Of a DNA stretch of 64,000 bases, positions 30,699-39,358 are shown one piece after another. The stretch comes from Shewanella avicenniae (lineage in GTDB: Bacteria > Pseudomonadota > Gammaproteobacteria > Enterobacterales > Shewanellaceae). The stretch covers positions 3,286,001 to 3,350,000 of the forward strand of contig NZ_CP071503.1 of NCBI RefSeq assembly GCF_017354945.1. The letters are read 5' to 3'. The notes beneath the pieces were generated by a model, which worked only from the letters and a program-made list of their open reading frames with translations, ran no database searches and was not told the DNA's origin. The position numbers and the translations under genes are program-made. Each line of letters begins with the position of its first letter. The first letter of the stretch is position 1.

Positions 30699-33431
30699 AT
30701 GTATATAAAAAAAACACTCATCGCCTCCTCAATTATTGCGCTGCTGACCCTGCCAGCGCTTAGCGTGCAAGCGGCACCTAGCGCAACGGATGCCAGCCCA
30801 CAACAGATGTGGCCCGGCGCCCAATATGCAGCCAACATTCCAACGGTAGAACAAGTGCTTGGCTACAGCACGGGTGAACGTATCACCAGCCACAGTGACA
30901 TGCTGCGTTACTTTGAAGCACTTGCTAAAGCCGCGCCCGACCGCATCAAGCTATTTCATTACGGTAAAAGCTGGGAAGGTCGCGATCTGATCTATGTGGC
31001 GATCGCCAAAGCTGACACCTTGGCGCAGTTGGATCAATTCAGCGACGAGATGCAAGCGCTGGCTGATCCACGAAAAACCAGCAAAGCTGAAGCACAAAAG
31101 CTGATTGCCAAACTGCCATCATCGGTATGGCTTGAGCACAGCGTACACGGCAACGAAATCAGCAGCACCGATGCGGCCATGATGACCGCTTATCACCTGC
31201 TGGCGAGCCAGAATGACCCGGTGGTCGATAAAATTAACGCCAACACCGTAGTGTTTATCGACCCGCTGCAAAACCCAGATGGCCGCATGCGCTTTATCAA
31301 CTTCTACTATCAAACCGTAGGCATGCAACATAGCGACGACCGCCTGAGCGTAGAACATAACGAGCCTTGGCCGCGTGGTCGCAGTAACCACTATCTGTTT
31401 GATATGAACCGTGACTGGTTGGCGATCACCCAGCCAGAAACTGCCGGTCGCATCAAAACCCTGCTGAAATACAAACCGACTATCGTGGTTGATCTACACG
31501 AAATGGATGGCGACTCAAGCTACTTCTTTGTACCTGCTGCAGATCCATTTAACCCGCACATGAGCAAAACGCAGATCGCCAACAACACCCTGGTTGGCAA
31601 AAACAACGCCAAATACTTTGATCAGTTTGGTTTTGATTACTTCACCCGCGAAGTGTTTGATGGTTTCTACCCAGGTTACGGCGACAGCTGGCCCACCTTC
31701 TATGGCGCATCAGCGGCCACTTATGAAGTCGGCTCAGCTCGCGGTGAGAAATTCCGCAAAGCCAACGGCGATCTGCTGACCTTTGCCGACACAGTGCAAA
31801 AACACTTTGTGGCCGCCATTGCAACAGCGGAAACCGCAGCCGATAACCGCCAGAAACTGCTGACTGATTTCTATCAATATCAAGTGGATGCCATCAAAGC
31901 CGGTGAAAATGATAAAGAACGTAGCTTTATCCTCCCTGGCAGTGACGACCTAGCGGGTAGCCACAAATTGGCCACCTTGATGGCGCAACATGGCGTTGAA
32001 GTCAGCCAAGCTGACAAACCATTTAGCGCCTGTGGCAAAGACTATCCCGCTGGCGCCTATGTGATTGACAGCGCCCAACCGCGTGGCCGTTTCGTCAAAA
32101 CCATCTTTACCCAGCAAGTGGATATGGATAAACCGTTTTTGACAGAGCAAGAACGCCGCCGCGCCCGCAAACTGCATGACGAAATCTACGACGTGACCGC
32201 ATGGTCATTGCCGTTGATGTACAACGTCGACAGCTACAGCTGTGATGATGCAGTGAAGGTCGCCAGCCATCCGGTCACCGCCGATGCGCCATTGCCGGGC
32301 AAGGTGATCAATCCAGACGCAAAAGTCGCTTACTTAGTGCCTTGGGGTGATATGGCCGCCGGCCGCTTCCTCACCGCCGCTCTGCGTGATGGCATCCGCG
32401 TTAAAAGCGCTGACAAAGCCTTTACCACCGGCGACAACCACAACTACCCAGCGGGTTCGCTGATTGTGGAAGTCAAAGCCAATGACAGCGACATTGCCGC
32501 CAAAGTGCAGCAGATTGCCGCCCAAACTGGTGCGCAAGTGACTGGTGTGGATTCAAGCTGGGTGGTTAAAGGCCCAAGCTTTGGCAGTGAAAACACCGTC
32601 ATGATGAGCGCGCCCAATGTGGCTATGGCGTGGGACTTCCCCACCAGTTCATTAAACGCTGGTAACACTCGTTATGTGATTGAACAAGAGTTCAACTGGC
32701 CAGTAACCGCGATTCGCTCAGCACAGCTTGCCAGTGCAGATTTAAGTCACTACCAAGTGCTGATCCTGCCATCGGGCGATTACAGCCAAGCGCTGAGTGA
32801 ACAAGGCGCAGCTAACCTGAAACAATGGGTGAAGCAAGGCGGCGTGTTGATCACCTTGGATGACGCCACGCGTTTTGCCAGCACCCCTGCAGCAGGTCTG
32901 ATTGATGTGCAACAAGAGTTAGCCTACAAAGTAGAAGCGAAAGACGGTAAGCCCGCACCAGAACCTAAAAAAGATGAAAAAGCCGCCGACAATCGTGCCG
33001 ATGGCAGCCTGATCAAATCTCGTGATGAGCTGATCAGCCGCATCGAAAACGATAAAGAGCTGCCTGATCATGTCTCAGGCGTGTTAGCCAATGTGGAAGT
33101 TGACCAAGAGCATTGGTTAACCGCTGGGGTTAAGCCTGAAGTGGTGTCACTGGTACAAGGCAACGACATCTTTACCCCAATTAAACTGGCCTCGGGTAAA
33201 AACGTGGCATGGTTTGCCGATGAAAAACATCTGCTGGCCAGCGGTTATTTGTGGCAGCAAAACCAACAGCAGTTGGCGTACAAACCGTTCTTGATTTACC
33301 AACCAACCGGCAAAGGTATGGTGATTGGTTACACCCAAGACCCCACCGCCCGTGGTTATATGGATGGTTTGAATGTGATGTTGATGAATACTATCTTCCG
33401 AGCAGCAGCTCACGCGACGCCATTGCGGTAA
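30699..33431 (+). CDS. Exported M14-family zinc carboxypeptidase
   Basis: 910 residues with a signal peptide ending VQA-AP. The M14 domain occupies about residues 50-380: zinc ligands in HGNE (HSVHGNEISSTDAAM) and in the later VVDLHEMDGDSSYF, and AATYEVGSARGEKFR near the active-site end. The C-terminal half, about 400-900, includes a Rossmann-like glutamine-amidotransferase-type fold (LKQWVKQGGVLITLDDA). A Lys/Glu/Pro-rich linker lies near residue 750. Likely periplasmic or secreted; exact specificity unknown. A terminator follows. Confidence 0.88.
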   Translation: MYIKKTLIASSIIALLTLPALSVQAAPSATDASPQQMWPGAQYAANIPTVEQVLGYSTGERITSHSDMLRYFEALAKAAPDRIKLFHYGKSWEGRDLIYVAIAKADTLAQLDQFSDEMQALADPRKTSKAEAQKLIAKLPSSVWLEHSVHGNEISSTDAAMMTAYHLLASQNDPVVDKINANTVVFIDPLQNPDGRMRFINFYYQTVGMQHSDDRLSVEHNEPWPRGRSNHYLFDMNRDWLAITQPETAGRIKTLLKYKPTIVVDLHEMDGDSSYFFVPAADPFNPHMSKTQIANNTLVGKNNAKYFDQFGFDYFTREVFDGFYPGYGDSWPTFYGASAATYEVGSARGEKFRKANGDLLTFADTVQKHFVAAIATAETAADNRQKLLTDFYQYQVDAIKAGENDKERSFILPGSDDLAGSHKLATLMAQHGVEVSQADKPFSACGKDYPAGAYVIDSAQPRGRFVKTIFTQQVDMDKPFLTEQERRRARKLHDEIYDVTAWSLPLMYNVDSYSCDDAVKVASHPVTADAPLPGKVINPDAKVAYLVPWGDMAAGRFLTAALRDGIRVKSADKAFTTGDNHNYPAGSLIVEVKANDSDIAAKVQQIAAQTGAQVTGVDSSWVVKGPSFGSENTVMMSAPNVAMAWDFPTSSLNAGNTRYVIEQEFNWPVTAIRSAQLASADLSHYQVLILPSGDYSQALSEQGAANLKQWVKQGGVLITLDDATRFASTPAAGLIDVQQELAYKVEAKDGKPAPEPKKDEKAADNRADGSLIKSRDELISRIENDKELPDHVSGVLANVEVDQEHWLTAGVKPEVVSLVQGNDIFTPIKLASGKNVAWFADEKHLLASGYLWQQNQQQLAYKPFLIYQPTGKGMVIGYTQDPTARGYMDGLNVMLMNTIFRAAAHATPLR

Positions 33432-33470
33432 GGTAAGTAGTGCGATTGCGCATCGCACTTTGAGTAAAGC

Positions 33471-33496
33471 AAAAGCCCTCGGTTGAGGGCTTTTTT
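33471..33496 (+). terminator. Terminator after the M14 peptidase gene
   Basis: AAAAGCCCTC / GAGGGCTTTTTT with a four-base loop, a strong intrinsic terminator 40 bases after the stop. An almost identical AGCCCT hairpin ends the hydrolase gene at 37646. Confidence 0.85.
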
Positions 33497-33539
33497 GTTG
33501 CGCTTTCAGCGCAGATGATGGCGACCGTCTTGGCGGTTA

Positions 33540-33830
33540 GCTTCCGCTGGCAAGATTTATCACTTCGTGATTGCAAGCTAACGCTTGCGAAAGTCGTGGA
33601 ACTACTCGTTCCACACCAGAGGATAAGGGGGCTAGACGGCTTCGCCCCCTTATCAATCCCCCTGCCGCCCCACGGCGCAAAACGCTACGGCGCTTCTGGT
33701 TTGCCATCTGCGCAAATCGCTCTGATTCGTCATCCATGACTCACCATCGCTTCTCGGTATCCATACCTCGATTGCTTGATGCCTGCCCAACGCACCTACG
33801 CTGCGCCGAAGGGGAATTGGTGTTGTCTGA
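33540..33830. repeat. Dispersed palindromic repeat, inverted copy
   Basis: A chain of short palindromes (ATCACTTCGTGAT; GCAAGCTAACGCTTGC; GTGGAACTACTCGTTCCAC; GATAAGGGGGC...GCCCCCTTATC) leads into about 200 bases that are the reverse complement of 39571-39825, with the shared blocks CAAATCGCTCTGATTCG and GATTGCTTGATGCCTGCCCA. A 110-codon ORF crosses it but belongs to the repeat. The gap from 33831 to 34083 is AT-rich, without a recognisable gene or attC; it should contain the promoter of the next gene. Confidence 0.75.
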
Positions 33831-34083
33831 TACGCTGCAGGTGCAGGCTGACTGTTTGTGTCTGATTCGCTTAATGTCGCTTTTTATGCAGCGGAGCTGT
33901 TGAATTGTCGCTTTTCATTCAGTCAACCAGCTCGAAAGTGGGATAATTATCTATTGTGTTCAATAAGATATGAGCATAGATTAAGCAATAATATCTGATA
34001 AAAAGCGACATTGTGCTGTGTGAAATTACGACATCATGTCGTCTAATATACTGTTATGAATCACCTAGATTCGAGAGAGCACT

Positions 34084-34416
34084 ATGTATCCTGATGACGT
34101 GAATGGAGATGTCTTCAGAAGATTAGAAGAAGATAATTTTGATTTCTCTATTGAGCACCCAGTAGATTTTTATGCTATCTACGCAACCGAGGAAGAGGCT
34201 GATCTTGTAGCAAGGCAATATGCAACTGACTGGAAGCGTGGGCAACAGTTCAAAAATATAGAAACTAGGCCAAGCGAAAAAGGTGGTATGGAACTTGAGC
34301 TAGTCCCTATTATGATGGTTACTTACGAAAATATAGTGGCTTTCGAGAAAGCTCTCGCCGAACGTACAGCTAAAGTAAATGGCTACCTGGATGGTTGGGG
34401 TGTCTGGAATGGCTAA
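34084..34416 (+). CDS. RraB-family protein (RNase E regulator B-like), cassette-associated
   Basis: 110 residues starting MYPDDVNGDVFRRLEEDNFD, which strongly resembles the N-terminus of RraB (regulator of ribonuclease activity B), followed by FSIEHPVDFYAIYATEEEAD and an EYENI-like helix (TYENIVAFEKAL). RraB binds RNase E and lowers its activity; stand-alone small homologs are of unknown role. AT-rich relative to its neighbours. Its stop lies ten bases before the group II intron, inside what was an attC site, so it looks like an integron cassette gene. Confidence 0.75.
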   Translation: MYPDDVNGDVFRRLEEDNFDFSIEHPVDFYAIYATEEEADLVARQYATDWKRGQQFKNIETRPSEKGGMELELVPIMMVTYENIVAFEKALAERTAKVNGYLDGWGVWNG

Positions 34417-34423
34417 ATTCATA

Positions 34424-36372
34424 ATCGGGTAGCCGGAGGTATCTAGCCTCCAGCCCCCACACCACCCTGCATGCGGCTCCGCACAGGGCGGTTCATCTAG
34501 AACACCTAACCTGTTATTTGGCTAGGATAATGAACAGAACTCCATCCATCTCTTAGTGAATACAATCCTGCGTTCGTCAGATATTCGTTACTCAGCGCTT
34601 GCTGTATGCCTGGCGTTTTCGAGCTACGCCAAGGGCCTTTACTTGTGAGCCCACAAGCAACGGCTGCTTGGATCCTGACACCTCGTTTCAGTAGGTTTTG
34701 CACCTTAGTCCGTGGTTTTCGCCACTGACGCCAGAAGCACATACGCACTCGGCGACGGATCCAGTGGTCTAAATCGACGCACCCTTGATAAGCGTTGGCT
34801 ATGCCAAAGTAATTGATCCAACCTTGCATATATTGCCGCAGTTTAAACAGTTGATAGCTCATACTGACTCCCCAATTGCGGTTCGTCAGTCGTCGTATCT
34901 TTTGTTTGAAAACATGCAACGTGTTGGCATGCCATTGGATCTTTCCTCGGTTAAAGGTGAAACCAAGGAATTTGCTTTGGCCTACCTTAACCACTTGGCT
35001 TTTATGCTCGTTAACGATCAGTTTTAGCTTCGTACCAAGATAATGAGTAATACTCTTGAGAACACGTTCTCCCGCCCGTTGAGACTTCACCAAGATGATA
35101 AAGTCATCAGCGTAGCGGGCGAAGTGATGTCCTCGACTTTCCAGTTCTTTATCCAAACTATCCAGCATGATATTTGATAGTAATGGTGAGAGTGGGCCGC
35201 CCTGAGGTACACCTTCGAAGCTTGCTTCAAATTGGTCGTTGACCATGACGCCCGCTCGTAGGTATTTGCCAATAAGCGCCAGCAGACGCTTATCCTGCAC
35301 CTTACTCCTTAACTGAGTCATCAACAGATCGTGGTTGACGCGGTCAAAGAACTTGGACAGATCAACATCAACGGCAAATTTGCGTTTCTGTTTGATGATA
35401 TCCCTGACTTGTAGTACCGCCTGTTGGGCGTTTCTGTTCGGCCTAAAGCCGAAGCTATTCACTGAAAAGTGAGGGTCAAACAACGGCGTGAGTATTTGAG
35501 CGATTGCTTGTTGTATCACACGATCAATCACGGTAGGGATCCCCAATTTGCGTTTACCGCCATCGGATTTATCGATCTCTACACGCCTGACCGCTGAGGG
35601 TTGATATTCTCCTCGCTCAAGCTGAGATTTACACTGTTGCCAGCCGCCTTGTTGCATCCAGCGCGGGAAGGATTCGATGGTCATGCCATCAATGCCCGCC
35701 GCGCCATTATTGGCTTTCACTTGTCGCCAAGCTCGGTGTAGATTCTCAGGTTCGAGTAGTTGCTGAAATAGATTGCTGCTGAAGGCTGGTTGCTGGCTAA
35801 TACGCTGTTGATAGTAATCGTCTGTCGACGTAGTGGGTATCGACAAGTTTGGCAAGACTCCTCCTTCTTCTAAATGTTCAGGCCTTCACCATATCCCATC
35901 CATTACGATAGGCGTTGGGCTACTATGCCGTCTGCTGACTTCTGCTTAATCACATGCCGAGTTGCCCCGTCATGCGCTATCGGTTTTCATCTAATTCGCT
36001 CTTTCCAGTCGATGAAATTGAAAAGCCAAGACACTTGTAGACCAGAGCCTTACTGGTTAATGACCGATCGCATGCTAAGCAGATCTCCCCAGATAAGGAC
36101 ATGAACTTTCTTTGCACTGCTGCATCATTTACGGTGGCCGTTAGATCACGTGGTTTCGTCGTCTTGTGCCAACTCACCTTCAGCCTACGCCTCATATGAT
36201 GTTCTTGTTCATCAGCTCGCAAATTTGCTAGCGGCTTCCTTCAGACCGCCCCTCACGGGTAAGCCCTTGCCATTCGCTAGTAGTTAACGTTTAATAACAG
36301 CATGTTATCGAACGGTGACCTTCCTACAGAGGACTTTCACCTCATTAGTTCATGCCCATGCTGGGCGTACAC
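34424..36372 (-). mobile_element. Group IIC (attC-type) intron
   Basis: About 1.95 kb on the minus strand. The 5' end reads GTGTACGCCCAGCATGGGC, with GAGGTGAAAGTCCTCTG soon after, as in class C-attC introns. The 3' end carries the domain V-like hairpin (CCGCCCTGTGCGGAGCCGC), then a domain VI-like stem and a CCCGAT end. The 5' exon ends TTTGTTT, the usual TTGTT target within attC. The intron ORF lies inside; 35856-36372 is its non-coding 5' part (domains I-III). Boundaries are accurate to one or two bases. Confidence 0.85.
34506..35855 (-). CDS. ltrA: Group II intron reverse transcriptase/maturase
   Basis: 449 residues. The RT0-RT1 region has NNGAAGIDGMTIESF, then RKLGIPTVIDRVIQQAIAQIL, FGFRPNRNAQQA, and the catalytic YADD in HFARYADDFIIL. 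Maturase domain X follows with LRQYMQGWINYFG. No HNH endonuclease domain, as expected for class IIC. The C-terminal end (GLYSLRDGWSSVHYP) matches intron proteins found in attC sites. Intact and probably functional in splicing and retrohoming. It runs opposite to the cassette genes, the usual orientation. Confidence 0.95.
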   Translation of the reverse strand: MPNLSIPTTSTDDYYQQRISQQPAFSSNLFQQLLEPENLHRAWRQVKANNGAAGIDGMTIESFPRWMQQGGWQQCKSQLERGEYQPSAVRRVEIDKSDGGKRKLGIPTVIDRVIQQAIAQILTPLFDPHFSVNSFGFRPNRNAQQAVLQVRDIIKQKRKFAVDVDLSKFFDRVNHDLLMTQLRSKVQDKRLLALIGKYLRAGVMVNDQFEASFEGVPQGGPLSPLLSNIMLDSLDKELESRGHHFARYADDFIILVKSQRAGERVLKSITHYLGTKLKLIVNEHKSQVVKVGQSKFLGFTFNRGKIQWHANTLHVFKQKIRRLTNRNWGVSMSYQLFKLRQYMQGWINYFGIANAYQGCVDLDHWIRRRVRMCFWRQWRKPRTKVQNLLKRGVRIQAAVACGLTSKGPWRSSKTPGIQQALSNEYLTNAGLYSLRDGWSSVHYPSQITG

Positions 36373-36450
36373 AAACAAAGGCAGCATCGCCCACGCAAAA
36401 AACGCGTGGGCTGGACTCGCTAACGCTCGCCGCTGCTTTGGGCGTTATGT
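36373..36450 (+). other. attC site 1 (right part), interrupted by the intron
   Basis: Joining the end of the first cassette (TTCATA, up to 34423) to AAACAAAGGCAGC at 36373 rebuilds a site that folds with GCTGCTTTGGGCGTTATG. CAAAG-G-CAGC pairs with GCTG-CTTTG leaving one extra-helical G, the hallmark of attC, and an inner hairpin GCCCACGC / GCGTGGGC is present. Recombination would be at GTTATG (36444). Confidence 0.75.
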
Positions 36451-36465
36451 GTCAAAGGAGAATCG

Positions 36466-36813
36466 ATGAGTAGTGTAGTAGAGGCCCTTCTTGATAATGC
36501 ATATCAAGACTCACAGCTATTAGAAGGAAATGCTCAGAAAGGAGATGTTTTCTCTATTTCGCGAGATGTCGATTTTCTTCTATATGCTAATGATCAAGCT
36601 AAAGGGGAGCTTGTTACAAGTTTCATCAATGATAATTGCTACGGTGAAGCTAGCTACTCTGAGCATGATGGTCATCACTGTATAAAAGTGGTTATCCATA
36701 TGCCTACCACCCAGAATGTCCTTAACTCGGTTTCTGGTTTAATGACTTGTATTGCGGCAATCTACGATCTTGAATATGACGGTTGGAGCTGTGCTCTTCA
36801 AAGAAACACATAA
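36466..36813 (+). CDS. RraB-like protein on an integron cassette
   Basis: 115 residues starting MSSVVEALLDNAYQDSQLLE, with AAAGGAG upstream. The blocks SISRDVDFLLYANDQAK, FINDNCYGEASYSE and VSGLMTCIAAIYDLEYDGW resemble RraB-family proteins (alpha/beta, no signal peptide). Low GC for this window. It sits exactly between two attC sites, the first ending 16 bases before the ATG and the second starting at its stop, so it is a complete mobile cassette. Function in RNA decay control is inferred only from the fold family. Confidence 0.7.
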   Translation: MSSVVEALLDNAYQDSQLLEGNAQKGDVFSISRDVDFLLYANDQAKGELVTSFINDNCYGEASYSEHDGHHCIKVVIHMPTTQNVLNSVSGLMTCIAAIYDLEYDGWSCALQRNT

Positions 36814-36891
36814 CAAGTTGCTCAAGCATCGTTCCGGCCAAAAGACGGCCTCCATGGACTCGCTAGCGCTCGCCGCTTAGCAAGGCGTTAA
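36811..36891 (+). other. attC site 2
   Basis: Begins at the cassette stop (TAACAAG) and ends GGCGTTA. TTGCT-C-AAGC pairs with GCTTAGCAA leaving an extra-helical C; an inner stem CCGGCC/GGCC lies near the apex. It shares the segment GGACTCGCTA.CGCTCGCCGC with attC site 1, so both come from the same attC family. No integron integrase gene is in the window. Confidence 0.85.
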
Positions 36892-36975
36892 CCCATAATT
36901 TTTATCGAACTTCATCCGATACCACCGTCGTATCAACACGCTTTGTCCAAAAAAATTGCCAAAACTAACAAGCAA

Positions 36976-37289
36976 CGCCGATTCCCCTTTTAGCGCGGCA
37001 CTGGCGCGTTGTGCAGCTATTGAGCAATCGAGGTATTCACCAAAACAACCAACTAAGCGTGTTTTAGAAAGCTAATAACAGCACAGGTCTTACAGGAGTA
37101 CGCCAAGAATTCCCAGCACATGCGGACTTGTGGCCGTCGCCAGCATGGATGCTGGCGTCGAGCTTCCACGGATGGATTCACAGCGTGCCACAAGGATGCG
37201 TGTGCATAAGCCCGCTGCAGGCGATTTAGCGCATAAATAATGCAGGCAACAGCTACTGGACAGATGAAAGTCGTAACTTTCAAGCGGCA
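36976..37289. repeat. Tandem repeat unit A (about 315 bp)
   Basis: First of two adjacent, diverged copies. Shared landmarks with unit B: GCAATCG near the start, the CAGGAGTACGCC.AGAATTCCC block, GTGTGCATAAGCCCGC or near it, GCAGGCGATTTAGCGCATAAAT and GTAACTTTCAAGC. No convincing gene: the frames that cross it follow the repeat and are broken in other copies. The stretch 36892-36975 just before it holds nothing recognisable. Confidence 0.75.
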
Positions 37290-37605
37290 TAAATCCCCTT
37301 CGGCGCCGCGTTGGTGCGTTGGGCAGGCATCAAGCAATCGGGCATTCGCCAAAACGATTAACCAAACGTGCTTTAGAAAGCGGAGAACAGCACTGTATTT
37401 ACAGGAGTACGCCGAGAATTCCCGGCACAGATGAACCAGTGACCGTCCGAGCCATGGATGGCGAGGCCGAGCGTATAGGGACATATTCACAGCGTGTCAC
37501 TGGATCGTCTGTGCATAAGCCCGCCGCAGGCGATTTAGCGCATAAATCATGCAGGCAACAGCCTGCTGGACAGATAAAAGTAGTAACTTTCAAGCAGCAC
37601 AAATA
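37290..37605. repeat. Tandem repeat unit B (about 315 bp)
   Basis: Second copy, directly following unit A in the same orientation. The left third (CCCCTTCGGCGC, GGGCAGGCATCAAGCAATCG, AACGTGCTTTAGA) is also found at 39359-39517, at 39571-39645 and inverted at 33755-33830. The right two thirds are present only in units A and B. Confidence 0.75.
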
Positions 37606-37645
37606 CCGCATCGACACGCTATAAGTACGCGTATAGCGCGAAACA

Positions 37646-37669
37646 AAAAGCCCTCTGTTAAGGGCTTTT
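37646..37669. terminator. Terminator after the hydrolase gene
   Basis: AAAAGCCCT / AGGGCTTTT stem with a six-base loop; symmetrical enough to stop transcription from either side. Confidence 0.7.
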
Positions 37670-37722
37670 GCTTAGGTGTTTTGCTTCAAGCATGCAGCAT
37701 CACTGCAAGCTGAGGCAAAGCG

Positions 37723-38697
37723 TTATTTCAGATACTCAGTGAAGAATGCTTCCAGTTTGGCAAATGGAATAATGTTCTTATCGTCATACAGATCAGTATG
37801 CACCGCATCTGGAATGATCAGCAGCTCTTTGTTGTCACCGGTCAGTTTGGTAAAGGCCTCTTTACTGAAGTAACAAGAGTGCGCTTTTTCACCGTGAATC
37901 ATCAGCACCGCGTTGCGGATTTCATCGCTGTACTGCAGCAGTGGCATATTGGCAAACGACAGTGGTGAAGTCACATTCCAACCTTTGTTGGAGTTTAACG
38001 AACGTTGGTGATAGCCACGGTCGGTTTTGTAGTAGTCAAAGTAATCTTTGACGAAGAATGGCACATCGTCTGGCAGCTCATCCGGCACACCACCAGCCAA
38101 GGCATAGGTGCCATTTTTATAATCTTCAATGCGCTGCGCATTCAGCTTTTTGCGCATTTCATAGCGATCATCGGCGCTCATTGAATCAAAATAGCCGTTG
38201 GCTGTAACGCGCGACATATCGTACATAGTTGATGTAACAGTCGCTTTAATGCGTGGGTCCATCGCGGCTGCGTTCAGCGCCATGCCACCCCAACCGCAGA
38301 TACCGATGACGCCGATTTTATCCGCATCAACATTATCTAAAGTGGAAAGAAAATCGACGGCGGCAGAAAAGTCTTCGGTGTTAATGTCTGGCGACGCTAC
38401 ATATCGTGGCAGGCCACCGCTTTCGCCGGTGTAAGACGGGTCAAACGCGATGGTCAAAAAGCCTTTTTCCGCCATGGTTTGCGCATACAAGCCTGATGAT
38501 TGCTCTTTTACCGCACCAAAGGGGCCAGAGACGGCGATAGCGGCTAATTTGCCAGAGGCTTCTTTGGGTTCGTACAAGTCAGCAGCAAGCGTAATACCAT
38601 AGCGGTTGTGAAAAGTGATTTTGCGGTGTTTCACGTTCTCGCTCAGTGGAAACGTCTTATCCCACTCTTGGGTTAATTCCAATGCTTGATTATCCAC
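37723..38697 (-). CDS. Alpha/beta hydrolase (dienelactone-hydrolase-like)
   Basis: 324 residues from a GTG with GGAG 11 bases upstream. Alpha/beta fold: HNRYGITLAADLYEP, the oxyanion region VSGPFGAVKEQ, then GVIGICGWGGMALNAA where the nucleophile elbow has Cys in place of the usual Ser (GICGWG), and a C-terminal catalytic His in IPDAVHTDLYDD. A cysteine nucleophile is typical of dienelactone hydrolases. No signal peptide, cytoplasmic. Divergent from a MerR-type gene, with an operator-like promoter between them. Confidence 0.85.
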   Translation of the reverse strand: MDNQALELTQEWDKTFPLSENVKHRKITFHNRYGITLAADLYEPKEASGKLAAIAVSGPFGAVKEQSSGLYAQTMAEKGFLTIAFDPSYTGESGGLPRYVASPDINTEDFSAAVDFLSTLDNVDADKIGVIGICGWGGMALNAAAMDPRIKATVTSTMYDMSRVTANGYFDSMSADDRYEMRKKLNAQRIEDYKNGTYALAGGVPDELPDDVPFFVKDYFDYYKTDRGYHQRSLNSNKGWNVTSPLSFANMPLLQYSDEIRNAVLMIHGEKAHSCYFSKEAFTKLTGDNKELLIIPDAVHTDLYDDKNIIPFAKLEAFFTEYLK

Positions 38698-38760
38698 GTT
38701 CAGGTTTCTCCGTTTCTAAAATGTCTTGGTAGCTTGTTCTTTCTTAAGCAGCTGCGTAAT

Positions 38761-38791
38761 AATCTACCCCCTAAAGTCGACTTTAGGTCAA
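38761..38791 (-). promoter_or_regulatory. MerR-type promoter with 19-bp spacer and dyad
   Basis: On the minus strand TTGACC and TAGATT are 19 bases apart, and the spacer carries most of the perfect 16-bp palindrome CTAAAGTCGACTTTAG (38771-38786). An over-long spacer with a dyad is the hallmark of MerR-activated promoters. It points at the hydrolase gene; the MerR-type gene is divergent and begins 30 bases away. Confidence 0.8.
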
Positions 38792-38820
38792 GCGTAAATT
38801 TACATTGGGGAAATTCAGTC

Positions 38821-39294
38821 ATGTATTCCATTGGTGAAGTGTCAAACATGTTTCAACTGACGGTGCCGACACTGCGGTACTACGATCAGCAAGGCTTGTT
38901 TCCCAATCTCAAACGCAGCGAATCCGGCGTGCGTTCGTTTTGCCAAAACGATCTTGAAAGCATTCGCGTTATCGAATACCTGAAAAAAGCGGGTATGTCT
39001 TTGAAAGACATTCGCACCTTTATCGACTGGTGCCATGAGGGAGATGACACGCTGATTGAACGGCGCAATATGTTTGTTGATAAATTAGCTGTGGTTCAGG
39101 CCGAGATAGCCGAACTCAACCGTGTGCAAGACTTACTCAAATTTAAAGCCTGGTATTACACCCAAGCGGTGGCAGAAAACACTGAAGCGCGCATGAAGCA
39201 TATTCAACCGCAAGATATGCCAGAAGAGATTAGAAAGGCGTATGAAAACTCACATGCTGAGTTGGAGTGCCCACAAGCTCACGTTAAAAATTAA
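38821..39294 (+). CDS. MerR-family transcriptional regulator
   Basis: 157 residues from the ATG at 38821 with GGGGAAA upstream; the open frame extends to 38686 but that part overlaps the promoter. N-terminal winged helix MYSIGEVSNMFQLTVPTLRY, then DQQGLFPNLKRSESGVRSF, coiled-coil dimer helix about 80-120, and no cysteine cluster for metal binding at the end. It probably activates the divergent hydrolase gene through the 19-bp-spacer promoter and controls itself. Inducer unknown. Confidence 0.88.
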   Translation: MYSIGEVSNMFQLTVPTLRYYDQQGLFPNLKRSESGVRSFCQNDLESIRVIEYLKKAGMSLKDIRTFIDWCHEGDDTLIERRNMFVDKLAVVQAEIAELNRVQDLLKFKAWYYTQAVAENTEARMKHIQPQDMPEEIRKAYENSHAELECPQAHVKN

Positions 39295-39358
39295 CGGCTG
39301 ATGCTTTAGCGCAATAAAGCATATCGCTATTGCATGAAACCTGAGACATTCAGACTAC

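Noticed and set aside
33571..33903. 110-codon + strand ORF
   Set aside because: Runs through the palindromic repeat and has no recognisable protein features.
34506..35855. Retron or diversity-generating reverse transcriptase
   Set aside because: The maturase domain, the group II 5' and 3' intron ends and the attC target show it is a group IIC intron protein.
35874..36222. Two ORFs between the reverse transcriptase and the intron 5' end
   Set aside because: They lie in the structured RNA part of the group II intron.
37053..37490. 145-codon minus-strand ORF, and a similar 132-codon one at 39402-39800
   Set aside because: They share peptides such as LLDACPT only because they lie on copies of the same repeat; frames are inconsistent between copies and there are no ribosome sites.
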